The notes beneath the pieces are model-generated. The model was not told the origin of the DNA. It did not search any database and saw only the letters and a program-made list of their open reading frames with translations. Source: Achromobacter insuavis (lineage in GTDB: Bacteria; Pseudomonadota; Gammaproteobacteria; Burkholderiales; Burkholderiaceae_B). From it: a stretch of DNA of 64,000 nucleotides. A program made the position numbers and the translations under genes. The DNA is taken from the NCBI RefSeq assembly GCF_902859645.1, contig NZ_CADIJR010000007.1, positions 1-64,000 on the forward strand. Reading direction: 5' to 3'. Numbering within the stretch: position 1 is the stretch's first letter; the number at the start of each line of letters is the position of its first letter. Below are positions 46,499 through 54,994 of the stretch, one piece after another.

Positions 46499-47265
46499 GT
46501 TCCAGCATCACCATCAAGAACCTGCACAAGCGCTATGGCGAGCTGGAGGTGCTCAAGGGCATCAACCTGGAGATCCCGGCCGGCCAGACGGTGGCCGTGA
46601 TCGGGCCGTCAGGCTCGGGCAAGTCGACCCTGCTGCGCGTGCTGATGACGCTCGATCAGCCCAGCAGCGGCGAGATCGAGATCGACGGCGAGCCGATGTG
46701 GACCGACGCCCAGGGCCGCCCGGCCGGCGCCAATTCCGAGCACCTGCGCAAGGTGCGCGGCAAGATCGGCATGGTGTTCCAGCACTTCAACCTGTTCCCG
46801 CACATGACCGCGCTGGGCAACGCCATGGAGGCGCCGGTGCACGTGCTGGGCATGACGCGCGACCAGGCCCGCGAACGCGCGGTGGAATACCTGGAAATGG
46901 TCGGCCTGGGCGACAAGCTCGACGTCTATCCGGCGCAGCTGTCGGGCGGCCAGAAGCAGCGCGTCGGCATCGCCCGCGCGCTGGCGATGTGCCCGGAGAT
47001 CATGCTGTTCGACGAGGTCACCTCGGCGCTCGATCCGGAGCTGGTGGGCGGCATCCTGCAGATCCTGCGCGACCTGTCGGCGCGCAAGAGCATGACCATG
47101 ATCATCGTCACCCACCAGATGAAGTTCGCCGAGCGCAGTTCCGACCGCACGCTGTTCTTCGACCAGGGCAACATCGTCGAGGACGCCGCGTCGCAGACGC
47201 TGTTCAGCGATCCGAAGGAAGCGCGCACCCGGCAATTCCTGGACAGCGTGATCGAAGGTCAATAA
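46495..47265 (+). CDS. ehuA: Ectoine-type ABC transporter ATP-binding protein EhuA
   Basis: ATPase of 256 residues. Walker A GPSGSGKST at 37-45, signature LSGGQKQRVGIARAL, Walker B IMLFDEVTSALDPEL and H-loop IIVTHQMKFAERS. An insert between strands (WTDAQGRPAGANSEHLRKV) is typical of EhuA relative to HisP. TATGGAGGAAAGCG before the ATG gives a strong ribosome site. It closes the ehuBCDA operon; the 121-base gap after it shows no clear terminator. Confidence 0.87.
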   Translation: MSSSITIKNLHKRYGELEVLKGINLEIPAGQTVAVIGPSGSGKSTLLRVLMTLDQPSSGEIEIDGEPMWTDAQGRPAGANSEHLRKVRGKIGMVFQHFNLFPHMTALGNAMEAPVHVLGMTRDQARERAVEYLEMVGLGDKLDVYPAQLSGGQKQRVGIARALAMCPEIMLFDEVTSALDPELVGGILQILRDLSARKSMTMIIVTHQMKFAERSSDRTLFFDQGNIVEDAASQTLFSDPKEARTRQFLDSVIEGQ

Positions 47266-47386
47266 GAATGGGTAATAAGGCCGGCGCCATCACGCCCTAA
47301 ACCCCCACGCGGGCGTCGGAATTGGCGGCCCGGGCGGGTGTCGGCGCTATGCTGTGCATCCGCGTCCATCGCCCGGAGCCCTACGC

Positions 47387-48499
47387 ATGAGTCATCTTTT
47401 CAGTCCCACGTCAGTCGGCAATGTCGAACTGGCCAACCGCATCGTCATCGCGCCCATGTGCGAGTACTCGGCCGACGAGGGCCGCGCCACCGATTGGCAC
47501 ATGATCCACCTGGGCCACCTGGCCCTGTCGGGCGCGGCGCTGCTGTTCACCGAGGCGACCGCGGTCGAGGCCGACGGCCGCATCTCCCCGGGCGACCTGG
47601 GACTCTGGTCCGACGAGACCGAAGCCGCGCTCGGTCGCGTGGTGCAGGCGGTGCGCCGCTATTCGCCGATCAAGCTCGGCATCCAGCTGGGCCACGCCGG
47701 CCGCAAGGCGTCGAGCCACGCGCCCTGGGAAGGCGGCCAGCTGGTGCCGCCGGAGCAGGGCGGATGGCAGGGCTGGGCGCCGTCGGCGTTGCCGCACAAC
47801 GCCTCCGAGCCGGCGCCGCGCGCGCTCGACGCGGCAGGCCTGGCGCGGGTGCGCGACGCTTTCGTCGACAGCGCCCGCCGCGCCATCCGCCTGGGGTTTG
47901 ACGCCATCGAGCTGCACGCGGCCCATGGCTATCTGCTGCACCAGTTCCTGTCGCCGCTGGCCAACCAGCGCGACGATGCGTACGGCGGTTCGCTGGAGAA
48001 CCGCATGCGCTTTCCGCTGGAAGTGTTCCGCGCGGTGCGCGAAGTGACGCCGTCGTCGGTGGCGCTGGGCGTGCGGGTGTCGGCCACCGACTGGGTCGAG
48101 GGCGGCTGGGACCCGGCGCAGACCGAGGCGTTCGCGCTGCGGCTCAAGGAACTGGGCTGTGAGTTCATCGACGTCTCCAGCGGCGGCGTGTCGTCGCTGC
48201 AGAAGATCCCGGTGGGGCCGAACTACCAGGTGCCGTTCGCCGACGCGATCAAGCGCGCGGTCGGCCTGCCCACCATCACGGTCGGCCTCATTACCGAGGC
48301 GCAGCAGGCCGAGGACATCGTGGCGCAAGGACAGGCCGACATGGTGGCGCTGGCCCGCGGCATGCTGTTCGATCCGCGCTGGCCCTGGCATGCCGCCGCG
48401 CAACTGGGCGGCCAGGTCAATGCGCCGCGCCAGTACTGGCGCTCGCAGCCGCGCGAGTTGAAGGAACTGTTCGGCGAGACGCGCTTCGGCCAACGCTAG
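47387..48499 (+). CDS. NADH:flavin oxidoreductase, Old Yellow Enzyme family (YqjM-like)
   Basis: FMN-dependent ene-reductase of 370 residues, TIM barrel. YqjM-type features: Cys25 in APMCEYSADEG next to the flavin, GIQLGHAGRKAS, and the substrate-binding pair His177/His180 in ELHAAHGYLLHQFLSPLANQ (20 residues). DAYGGSLENRMRFPLEVF is the family signature. The ATG at 47387 with GGAG nine bases upstream is preferred to one 33 bases earlier. The physiological substrate, an activated alkene or xenobiotic, is unknown. A bidirectional terminator follows. Confidence 0.92.
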   Translation: MSHLFSPTSVGNVELANRIVIAPMCEYSADEGRATDWHMIHLGHLALSGAALLFTEATAVEADGRISPGDLGLWSDETEAALGRVVQAVRRYSPIKLGIQLGHAGRKASSHAPWEGGQLVPPEQGGWQGWAPSALPHNASEPAPRALDAAGLARVRDAFVDSARRAIRLGFDAIELHAAHGYLLHQFLSPLANQRDDAYGGSLENRMRFPLEVFRAVREVTPSSVALGVRVSATDWVEGGWDPAQTEAFALRLKELGCEFIDVSSGGVSSLQKIPVGPNYQVPFADAIKRAVGLPTITVGLITEAQQAEDIVAQGQADMVALARGMLFDPRWPWHAAAQLGGQVNAPRQYWRSQPRELKELFGETRFGQR

Positions 48500-48515
48500 C
48501 GCGCGCGCCCCAACG

Positions 48516-48545
48516 AAAAACGCCGCATCATGATGCGGCGTTTTT
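48516..48545. terminator. Bidirectional terminator between the OYE and dUTPase genes
   Basis: AAAAACGCCGCATCA followed directly by TGATGCGGCGTTTTT is a perfect 30-base palindrome between convergent genes. Confidence 0.93.
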
Positions 48546-48565
48546 CATGGGCGGGCGGCGCGCGC

Positions 48566-49234
48566 TTACAGGCGCGAATAGGCCGCTTCCAGCTCGCGGT
48601 GCAGGATGTCCGCGAAGTCGGCGCGGGCGGCGTCGTGCTGCGACAGCAGGCGCGCCAGCACCACGTTGTCCTCTTCGCCGTTCCAGATCTTGATGTAGGT
48701 GCCTTCCTTGTAGCCGTGCTGCTGGCGGAAGATGTTCAGCACGTTCTTGGAAACGTACTGGGTGTAGGCGTCGTTCCAGCTCATCTCGCAGGCCGTCATG
48801 CTCTGCTCGAGCAGCTTGAAGCTGGCGCGGCCACACACGGCCAGGCCGCCGATCAGTTCCAGCAGTTCGGGCACGTTCAGGCTGGCCAGCGCGTAGCTCT
48901 TGCCATCCAGCGTGATCGATGCGGGGCCTGCCAGGTCGGCCACCAGCGCGGCGGCGGCGGCGTTGACGTCGCCCTTGGCCTGCACGATGGTGTGCGACAG
49001 GTAGAAATGCAGGATGTCGACCAGTTCCATCTGCACCTGCGGCAGGTCGATGGTCTGCTTTTTCCACCACTTCCAGCCGTAGTGCTCCAGGGCCTCGGCC
49101 GATTCGACGAAGGCGGCGCGCAGGAAGCGGGCGCCACCGTTGATCCAGTCCGGATTGATCATGCTGTTCAAGTCGCCTTGCAGCTTCAGCATCGTGGCCG
49201 CCTGGGCCTGGTTCAATCCGACAACGTTATTCAC
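48566..49234 (-). CDS. Dimeric-type dUTP diphosphatase
   Basis: Hydrolyses dUTP to dUMP and pyrophosphate, all-alpha NTP pyrophosphatase fold. 222 residues. The metal-binding helices appear as FVESAEALEHYGWKWWKKQ and QVQMELVDILHFYLSH (Glu/Asp ligands in ELVDILHF). A later helix with ASFKLLEQSMTACEMSWNDA and KNVLNIFRQQHGYKEGTY (Lys-Asn-Xaa-Leu-Asn) matches the dimeric dUTPase group otherwise known from trypanosomatids, phages and some bacteria, not the trimeric Dut. GTG start, with CCGGAG six bases before it. It stands alone, so dUTP/dUDP specificity is inferred from family. Confidence 0.85.
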   Translation of the reverse strand: MNNVVGLNQAQAATMLKLQGDLNSMINPDWINGGARFLRAAFVESAEALEHYGWKWWKKQTIDLPQVQMELVDILHFYLSHTIVQAKGDVNAAAAALVADLAGPASITLDGKSYALASLNVPELLELIGGLAVCGRASFKLLEQSMTACEMSWNDAYTQYVSKNVLNIFRQQHGYKEGTYIKIWNGEEDNVVLARLLSQHDAARADFADILHRELEAAYSRL

Positions 49235-49310
49235 TTTTACTCCGGTATTCGTGGGGTCTGTTCGACAGCGGCGGAAATGTTAGCACCAATGCCGCCGCGG
49301 CCGTGGCCGC

Positions 49311-49859
49311 TCACGCGTCCTTGCGGTACGACGAGGTCTTGAGCGGCGGCAGCTTTTCCAGCGGCCGCTTGCGCGGGTCGCGGGCGCCGCTGGCGGCCTT
49401 GAACAGCATCAGCGCGAAGAAGCCCAGGAACACCGCCGGCATGAAATCATCCAGGTCGAAGCGCGGCGCGTGCAGCGCCTTGAAGGCGACATTGACCGCG
49501 GCCCAGCCGGCCACCGCGCCGGCGATGGTCAGGAAGATGCCCTGCTTGCGCTGGCGCGCGCGCTTGGCCAGCGAGACCGCTTCGGCGTCGGTCTGGCCGG
49601 GGGCGACGGTGGGCGGCACGCTGTCGGCGCGGCGCGACTGCAGCGGCGGCGGGGCCGTCTTGCCCCAGGTCAGGTCGTTCAGGGAGCCCTGGCTCGGCAC
49701 GGGCGCGGGCGTCGGCGCGGGCGTGGCCACCGGCGCGGCGGCCTGGCGCTTGGCCTCGGCCTTGCTCGGCACCCGTCCGGGCGTGGCGCCGCCGGCGCGC
49801 GACAGATTCTCGATGTAGCGCGCGAAGTCGCCGTTCTTCGGCTCCAGGTCGATGGCCAT
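49311..49859 (-). CDS. Hypothetical inner-membrane protein with Pro/Ala-rich linker
   Basis: 182 residues. The N-terminal half is soluble and low-complexity (AAPVATPAPTPAPVPSQGS); two hydrophobic helices near residues 106-126 and 136-154 follow (GIFLTIAGAVAGWAAVNVAF and FMPAVFLGFFALMLFKAAS, quoted within 20), then a basic tail ending KTSSYRKDA. GGAG seven bases before the ATG supports the start. It begins 11 bases after the DedA gene on the same strand, so the two are probably cotranscribed. Family not recognised. Confidence 0.75.
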   Translation of the reverse strand: MAIDLEPKNGDFARYIENLSRAGGATPGRVPSKAEAKRQAAAPVATPAPTPAPVPSQGSLNDLTWGKTAPPPLQSRRADSVPPTVAPGQTDAEAVSLAKRARQRKQGIFLTIAGAVAGWAAVNVAFKALHAPRFDLDDFMPAVFLGFFALMLFKAASGARDPRKRPLEKLPPLKTSSYRKDA

Positions 49860-49870
49860 GCTGTTCTCCG

Positions 49871-50509
49871 CTAGTTGCCGCGACGGATGCGGGCCGGCTG
49901 CCGGCGCTTGCGCATCATCGCGACCAGAAGCCCGCATCCTAGCAGCACCGAGAAGCCGGCGCCGATCATCATGGCGATCTGCTGCGCGTTCTGGGCGGCG
50001 CCCAGGCTGCGCGCGGTGATGTAGCCCGGCGCCAGCATCAGCGGCATCCACAGCACGGCCGACAGCACGTTGGCCATCTGGAAGCGGCCATGGGCCATGC
50101 CCATGACGCCCGCCACGGTCGGGATGGTCGAGCGGATCGGGCCCAGGAAGCGGCCGATCAGCACCGAGGCGAAGCCATAGCGGTAGAAGAACAGCCGGGC
50201 GCGGGCGACGGCGGTGCGTTGCTGCTTGAGCGGCCAGCGGCGCAGCACGCTGGGGCCGGCCCAGCGGCCCAGCGCGTACGACAGGGCGTCGCCGACGATG
50301 GCGCCGGCAATGCCCCAGGCCAGGATGCTCCACGGGTCCAGCGTGCCCGCGCCGATCAGGCCGCCGGTCAGCAGCATCAGCGCGGTCGCGGGGATGAACA
50401 GGCCCAGCAGCACCATCGATTCCCCCAGCGTGAGCAGGAAGGTGATGGGGCCGGCCCAGGCCTGGTTGGTTTCGATCAGCACGCCGATCTTGTCGATGTA
50501 TTGGTCCAT
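49871..50509 (-). CDS. DedA family membrane protein
   Basis: Inner-membrane protein of 212 residues with about five or six hydrophobic segments. The DedA hallmarks are E-S-M-V-L-L-G-L-F-I-P early on, GDALSYALGRWAGPSVLRR, and FFYRYGFASVLIGRFLGPIR containing the conserved Arg pair. DedA proteins are implicated in lipid scrambling and membrane homeostasis. The ATG at 50509 gives a normal family start; no clear ribosome site precedes it. Divergent from the YdjM-like gene. Confidence 0.9.
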   Translation of the reverse strand: MDQYIDKIGVLIETNQAWAGPITFLLTLGESMVLLGLFIPATALMLLTGGLIGAGTLDPWSILAWGIAGAIVGDALSYALGRWAGPSVLRRWPLKQQRTAVARARLFFYRYGFASVLIGRFLGPIRSTIPTVAGVMGMAHGRFQMANVLSAVLWMPLMLAPGYITARSLGAAQNAQQIAMMIGAGFSVLLGCGLLVAMMRKRRQPARIRRGN

Positions 50510-50614
50510 GGGTCGAAACTTGAAAATTAGCTGAATGCAATCGGGTATCTTAACGCCTGCGTGATGGCCGGCAGGTGAAAATGGCGGTCCATCGAAGGCT
50601 TTCGTCGGAGTGTT

Positions 50615-51655
50615 ATGGATTCGGTTACACAAGCCGTGCTGGGCGCGGGCATACAGGGGGCGCTGCTGGGGCGCGTGCAGGGGCGCCGGGCGCTGATCTA
50701 CGGCGCCGCGCTGGCGACGGTGCCGGACCTGGACGTGCTGATGCGCTACCCGGATCCGGTGTCGCTGATGACCTACCATCGCGGCTTCTCGCACTCGATC
50801 TTCGTGCTGACCGGCCTGGCGCTGCTGCTGACCTGGCTGATACGCAAGTACTGGCCGCAGGCCCCCTATAGCGGCAGGCGATTGTTCCTGACGCTGTGGC
50901 TGGTATTGGTGACGCATCCATTGCTGGACGCCTTCACCGTCTATGGCACGCAGTTGTTCTGGCCGCTGCCATCGATCCCGGAAAGCTGGGCGGCGGTCTT
51001 CATCATCGACCCGGTCTACACCGTGCCGCTGCTGCTGGCGTCGGTCTACGCGATCATCGCGGGCATGACGCGCAACGCCCGGCGCTTCCTGGCCGGGGCG
51101 CTGATCTTCAGCACCGCCTATCTGGGGTTCGGCCTGGCCGGCCGCCTCGCCGCCGAGCACCGGGTGCGCGACGCGATGCAGGCGCAGGGCATTGCCGTCA
51201 CCGAGCTGCGGGCAGTCCCCATGCCGCTCAACACGCTGCTGTGGCGCGTCATCGCCAAGACGCCCGACGGCCATTACTACGAGGCCGTCAGCAGCTGGTT
51301 CGATCGCGAGCCGCCGGAATGGCTGCGCCAGCCGCTGCATCCGGAACTGGGCCAGGCGCTGGCGGGCGTGCCGCTGCACCAGCGCCTGCGCTGGTTCACC
51401 GACGACTGGCTGCGCTATGACGCGATGGGCGATGCGCTGGTGGTGACCGATCTGCGCATGGGCATGGCGGGCCACTACAACTTCCGCTTCAAGATGGCCG
51501 AGCGCGGACCCGACGGCAACTGGCGGCCGGTGACCCCGTCCAGCTGGCCGGGCGAGCGGGGCGGCTGGGCCGAACTCAAGCTGGTGCTGGCGCGCATCCT
51601 GCATGCCCAGCCGCCGCTGCCGTTGGCGCAATGGGCGGACACCGCCACGCGCTAG
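50615..51655 (+). CDS. YdjM/DUF457-like metal-dependent membrane hydrolase
   Basis: Inner-membrane protein of 346 residues. The N-terminal half has four or five helices and the family motifs TVPDLDVLMRY, YHRGFSHSIFVL and THPLLDAFTVYGTQ, whose His and Asp residues form a presumed metal site. The C-terminal 140 residues are soluble and include WRVIAKTPDGHYYEAVSSWF. NCBI-type names call such proteins metal-dependent hydrolase; no activity is firmly known to me. GGAG five bases before the ATG. Followed by a strong terminator. Confidence 0.87.
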   Translation: MDSVTQAVLGAGIQGALLGRVQGRRALIYGAALATVPDLDVLMRYPDPVSLMTYHRGFSHSIFVLTGLALLLTWLIRKYWPQAPYSGRRLFLTLWLVLVTHPLLDAFTVYGTQLFWPLPSIPESWAAVFIIDPVYTVPLLLASVYAIIAGMTRNARRFLAGALIFSTAYLGFGLAGRLAAEHRVRDAMQAQGIAVTELRAVPMPLNTLLWRVIAKTPDGHYYEAVSSWFDREPPEWLRQPLHPELGQALAGVPLHQRLRWFTDDWLRYDAMGDALVVTDLRMGMAGHYNFRFKMAERGPDGNWRPVTPSSWPGERGGWAELKLVLARILHAQPPLPLAQWADTATR

Positions 51656-51675
51656 ACCGGCCTTCGAGCCCCGAT

Positions 51676-51701
51676 ACCCGCCGCGATCCGGCGGGTTTTT
51701 T
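51676..51701 (+). terminator. Terminator of the YdjM-like gene
   Basis: ACCCGCCG (51676-51683) pairs with CGGCGGGT (51689-51696), followed by TTTTTT. Confidence 0.92.
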
Positions 51702-51777
51702 CATGCCCCGCCGCGGCGCCGGGATGAGTCCGTATTGACCGTCCGTCCGGCCCTGCATTATTCTTGTTCGATATTAA

Positions 51778-51803
51778 GGAACAGTAGTTCCGTTTTGTGG
51801 AAC
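51778..51803. promoter_or_regulatory. IclR-type operator ahead of the regulator gene
   Basis: GGAAC-AGTA-GTTCC-GTTTTGT-GGAAC gives three alternating half-sites (51778-51782, 51787-51791, 51799-51803). The GGAA/TTCC pattern suits IclR-family regulators. It ends 5 bases before the start codon, so binding would block translation-start transcription: likely autorepression. Confidence 0.55.
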
Positions 51804-51808
51804 ATTGA

Positions 51809-52576
51809 ATGAGTATTCTCGACGGCGTCCAACGCGTGCTGGCGCTTTATGCGGAAGGCGCGGCGGAGCTCAGCTTCACCGACGTGGCGCAGCGGCTGTC
51901 CATGCCCAAGAGCACGGCATCGCGCCTGCTCAACCAGATGCAGCACTACGGCATGCTGGACCAGGACGCGGCCTCGCGCCGCTACCGTCCCGGCCTGCTG
52001 CTGTCGCAGGCGGTGCGAGCCGGCCTGGCGGCGACGCCGCTGGATGAGGCCTGCCGCAAGGTGCTGGCGCGCCTGTCCGCCGACAGCGGCCTGACCGCCT
52101 ATCTGTCCACCCTGAACCAGCGCGAAACCGTGGTGCTGCAGCGCCTGAATGGTTCGCACCCGGTGCAGGTGCTGTCGCCGCCCGGCTCGCGCCGCGCCGC
52201 CTCGGGCACGGCGATGGGGCGGGCGCTGCTGTCGCGCCTGAGCCAGGCCGAGTTCGACGCGCTCTATGGCGCCGATCCGGCGCAGTCGCTGCCGATGGAA
52301 GGCAAGGATTGTCCGGCCACCGTCGGCGAACTGGCCCAGCGCGTGGCGCAGACCCGCGCCGACCATTACGGCGTCGCCATCGACCAGGCGATGCCCGGCA
52401 TCGGCGCCGTGGCGGCGGCCGTGCGCGATCCGTCCAGCGGCGAACTGCGCGGCCTGTGCCTGTCCTTCGTGTCGTTCCAGGTCGACGCGGTCCGCGTGGC
52501 CGCGTTGCGCGATGCCCTGACGCAGCAGGTCGCCGCGCTGGGGCGCGAACTGAACGATCCCTACTGGCTGGACTGA
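51809..52576 (+). CDS. IclR family transcriptional regulator
   Basis: 255 residues. N-terminal winged helix with a recognition helix in FTDVAQRLSMPKSTASRLLN (about 22-44), then the IclR effector domain (75-250) with SPPGSRRAASGTAMGRALLS and DHYGVAIDQAMPGIGAVAA. Followed 88 bases later by the pepE-DUF1177-aroM-Bug operon, which it presumably regulates in response to the pathway substrate. Only GTGGAA precedes the ATG, overlapping the operator. Confidence 0.93.
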   Translation: MSILDGVQRVLALYAEGAAELSFTDVAQRLSMPKSTASRLLNQMQHYGMLDQDAASRRYRPGLLLSQAVRAGLAATPLDEACRKVLARLSADSGLTAYLSTLNQRETVVLQRLNGSHPVQVLSPPGSRRAASGTAMGRALLSRLSQAEFDALYGADPAQSLPMEGKDCPATVGELAQRVAQTRADHYGVAIDQAMPGIGAVAAAVRDPSSGELRGLCLSFVSFQVDAVRVAALRDALTQQVAALGRELNDPYWLD

Positions 52577-52664
52577 CGCCCCGGCCCGATCCTTTTTACC
52601 GATTCCCGCTATCCGGCCGCGTTCGCGCGGCACTCCGACTTACCGAATCCACGGAACCTTGCAC

Positions 52665-53369
52665 ATGAACCTTCTGCTCCTCAGCAATTCCAGCAGCGAC
52701 GCCGGCTACCTGGTGCACGCCTTGCCCGACATCCGCGAACTGATCGCCACGCTGCCGGCCGGCGCGCCGGCGGTGTTCGTGCCGTACGCCGGCGTCACCC
52801 GCGACTGGGACGACTACACCACGCTGGTGGTGTCGGCGCTGGCCGACACCGGGCTGGACATCCAGGGCCTGCACCGCGCCGCCGATCCGGCGGCCGCGCT
52901 GGAACAGGCCGCGGTCATCATCGTCGGCGGCGGCAACACCTTCAACCTGCTCGGCCAGCTGCGCCGCCAGGGCCTGCTGAGCGTGGTGGCGCGCCGCGTG
53001 CGCGAAGGCGCCGCCTACCTGGGCTGGAGCGCCGGCTCCAACCTGGCCTGCCCCAGCATCTGCACCACCAACGACATGCCGATCACCGATCCCGAAGGCT
53101 TCGACGCGCTCGGCCTGCTGTCCTTCCAGATCAATCCGCACTACACCAACGCCCATCCTCCCGGCCACCGCGGCGAAACCCGCGCGCAGCGCCTGGCCGA
53201 ATTCTGCACGCTGAACCCAACCATGCCGGTCCTGGGCCTGCCCGAAGGCGCCGCGCTGCGCGTGCGCGATGCCGCCATCACGCTGGTCGGCCCGCATGAC
53301 GCGACCCTGTTCCTGGGCGGCAACGAGCCGCGCGTGTTCCAGCCCGGCGTCCTGGAGATCCCGGCATGA
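52665..53369 (+). CDS. Peptidase E-like aspartyl dipeptidase (S51 family)
   Basis: Serine peptidase of 234 residues in the PepE family, which removes N-terminal Asp from Asp-Xaa dipeptides. The triad is in the expected places: Ser122 in GWSAGSNLACP, Asp137 in TTNDMPI and His159 in QINPHYTNAHPPGHRGETR. GGGNTFNLLGQLRRQGL is the other family signature. The ATG at 52665 is preferred to a TTG six bases upstream. It overlaps DUF1177 by 4 bases (ATGA). In this setting its substrate may be a peptide or amide tied to the operon rather than general dipeptides. Confidence 0.85.
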   Translation: MNLLLLSNSSSDAGYLVHALPDIRELIATLPAGAPAVFVPYAGVTRDWDDYTTLVVSALADTGLDIQGLHRAADPAAALEQAAVIIVGGGNTFNLLGQLRRQGLLSVVARRVREGAAYLGWSAGSNLACPSICTTNDMPITDPEGFDALGLLSFQINPHYTNAHPPGHRGETRAQRLAEFCTLNPTMPVLGLPEGAALRVRDAAITLVGPHDATLFLGGNEPRVFQPGVLEIPA

Positions 53370-54295
53370 AACAGGTCATCGATACCATCGAGCTGCTGTC
53401 CTCGGCCCATGTCACGGGCGAGGCGGTGGCGCAGGTCCTGCGCGAGGCCGGCCATTGTGAAGTCGAGGTCACGCGGCTCGGGCGCGACGGCCTGTCCACC
53501 GACTTTCTTTCCATCGTCATTCCCGGTTCCGACGCGAACGCGCCGCAGTTGGGCATCGTCGGCCGCCTGGGCGGCATCGGCGCGCGTCCGGCCGTCACCG
53601 GCCTGGTGTCCGACAGCGATGGCGCCGTGGTCGCCGTCGCCACCGCGCTCAAGCTGATGGCCATGGCGCGCCAGGGCGACGTGCTGCCCGGCACCGTGCG
53701 CATCCGCACCCACATCTGCCCGCGCGCCGGCACCCGGCCGCACCACCCGGTGCCGATGATGCGCTCGCCGTTCCCGATGCGCGAAATGATGTCGCACGAA
53801 GTCGATCCGCGCATGGACGCGATCCTGTCGGTCGACACCACCCGCGGCAACCGCCTGGTGAACCAGCGCGGCGTGGCGCTGACGCCCGTGGCCAAGCAGG
53901 GTTACCTGCTGCGCATTCCCGAGACCATGCTGGACGTGCTGGGCTGGGTCAGCGGCCAGCTGCCCCTGACGCTGCCGTTGACCACGCAGGACATCACGCC
54001 CTACGAGAACGGCCTGTGGCACGTCAATTCGCTGATGCAGCCGGCCATTGTCACCGACGCGCCGGTGGTGGGCGTGGCGCTGACCGCGCAGACCGCCGTG
54101 CCCGGCTGCGCCACCGGCGTGACCAACGCGGTCGACGCCGACGTCGCCATGCGCTTCTGCATCGAGATCGCCAAGCTGTTCGGTCAGGGCGCGATGACCT
54201 TCTTCGACGCTGCCGAATGGGGCGCGTTGCAGGCCCGCTACGGCTCGATGGCGCACCTGCAGACCACCGGCCAGGAACCCGGGGGCGCGCAATGA
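53366..54295 (+). CDS. DUF1177 family protein
   Basis: 309 residues, no signal peptide. Recognised by conserved patches such as SIVIPGSDANAPQLGIVGRL, THICPRAGTRPHHPVPMM and QTAVPGCATGVTNAVDADVA (each within 20). Several His, Asp and Cys residues (ICPRAGTRPHH, VPGCATG) could form a metal or catalytic site. Function is unknown to me. It is translationally coupled to pepE before it and aroM after it (4-base ATGA overlaps both sides), so it is an integral part of one pathway. Confidence 0.82.
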   Translation: MKQVIDTIELLSSAHVTGEAVAQVLREAGHCEVEVTRLGRDGLSTDFLSIVIPGSDANAPQLGIVGRLGGIGARPAVTGLVSDSDGAVVAVATALKLMAMARQGDVLPGTVRIRTHICPRAGTRPHHPVPMMRSPFPMREMMSHEVDPRMDAILSVDTTRGNRLVNQRGVALTPVAKQGYLLRIPETMLDVLGWVSGQLPLTLPLTTQDITPYENGLWHVNSLMQPAIVTDAPVVGVALTAQTAVPGCATGVTNAVDADVAMRFCIEIAKLFGQGAMTFFDAAEWGALQARYGSMAHLQTTGQEPGGAQ

Positions 54296-54981
54296 GCGCG
54301 CCCAAACCGCGCCGCGTGGCGTTCTTCACCATCGGCCAGTCGCCGCGCAGCGACGTGGTGCCCGAGATGGCGCCGTTGCTGGGCGCGCACGTGCGCATCG
54401 ACGAATTCGGCGCGCTCGACGGCCTGGACGCCGCGGCGCTGGCCGCGCTGGCGCCGCGACCCGGTGAATACCGCTTCGCCACGCGCATGCGTGATGGCAG
54501 CCAGATCGAGCTGGACGCCGCCGCCGCCGAGGCCCGCCTGGCGCAGGTGATGCGCGAGGCCGACGCCGCCGGCTACGACCTGCTGGTGCCGCTGTGCACC
54601 GGCACCGCGATCGCGCCGATGCGCACGCTGGTGGTCGAGCCGCAGCAGGTGGTCGACCATCTGGTCGCCGGCCTGTCGCAGCACAGCCGCAAGGTCGGGC
54701 TGGTGGTGCCGCTGGAGGCGCAGGTCGACGCCTTCCACATGGCCGTGCCGCTGGAATGCCCGGCGGTGGTGGTGCATGCCTCGCCCTACGAAACGGACGC
54801 GGCGCGCGCGGCCGCCAATTTCACGCAGGCCGGCCGCGAATTGGCCGACTGCGATTTCATCGTCATGCATTGCATGGGTTACGCCGAACGCATGCGCCAG
54901 GCCGTGGCGCAGGCTTCGGGCCGCCCGGTCCTGCTGTCGAATCGTGTCGTCGCGCAGATGCTTGCGCAAATACTGGAATAA
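54292..54981 (+). CDS. AroM family protein (Asp/Glu-racemase-like)
   Basis: 229 residues starting with the AroM signature FFTIGQSPRSDVVPEM. Two short Cys motifs, Cys102 in VPLCTGTAI and Cys194 in VMHCMGYAER, are placed about 90 residues apart like the paired catalytic Cys of Asp/Glu/hydantoin racemases. A role as racemase, lyase or isomerase is inference; E. coli AroM itself has no proven function. It overlaps DUF1177 by 4 bases and precedes the Bug binding protein by 13 bases. Confidence 0.8.
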   Translation: MSAPKPRRVAFFTIGQSPRSDVVPEMAPLLGAHVRIDEFGALDGLDAAALAALAPRPGEYRFATRMRDGSQIELDAAAAEARLAQVMREADAAGYDLLVPLCTGTAIAPMRTLVVEPQQVVDHLVAGLSQHSRKVGLVVPLEAQVDAFHMAVPLECPAVVVHASPYETDAARAAANFTQAGRELADCDFIVMHCMGYAERMRQAVAQASGRPVLLSNRVVAQMLAQILE

Positions 54982-54994
54982 GGGAATCCACTTC

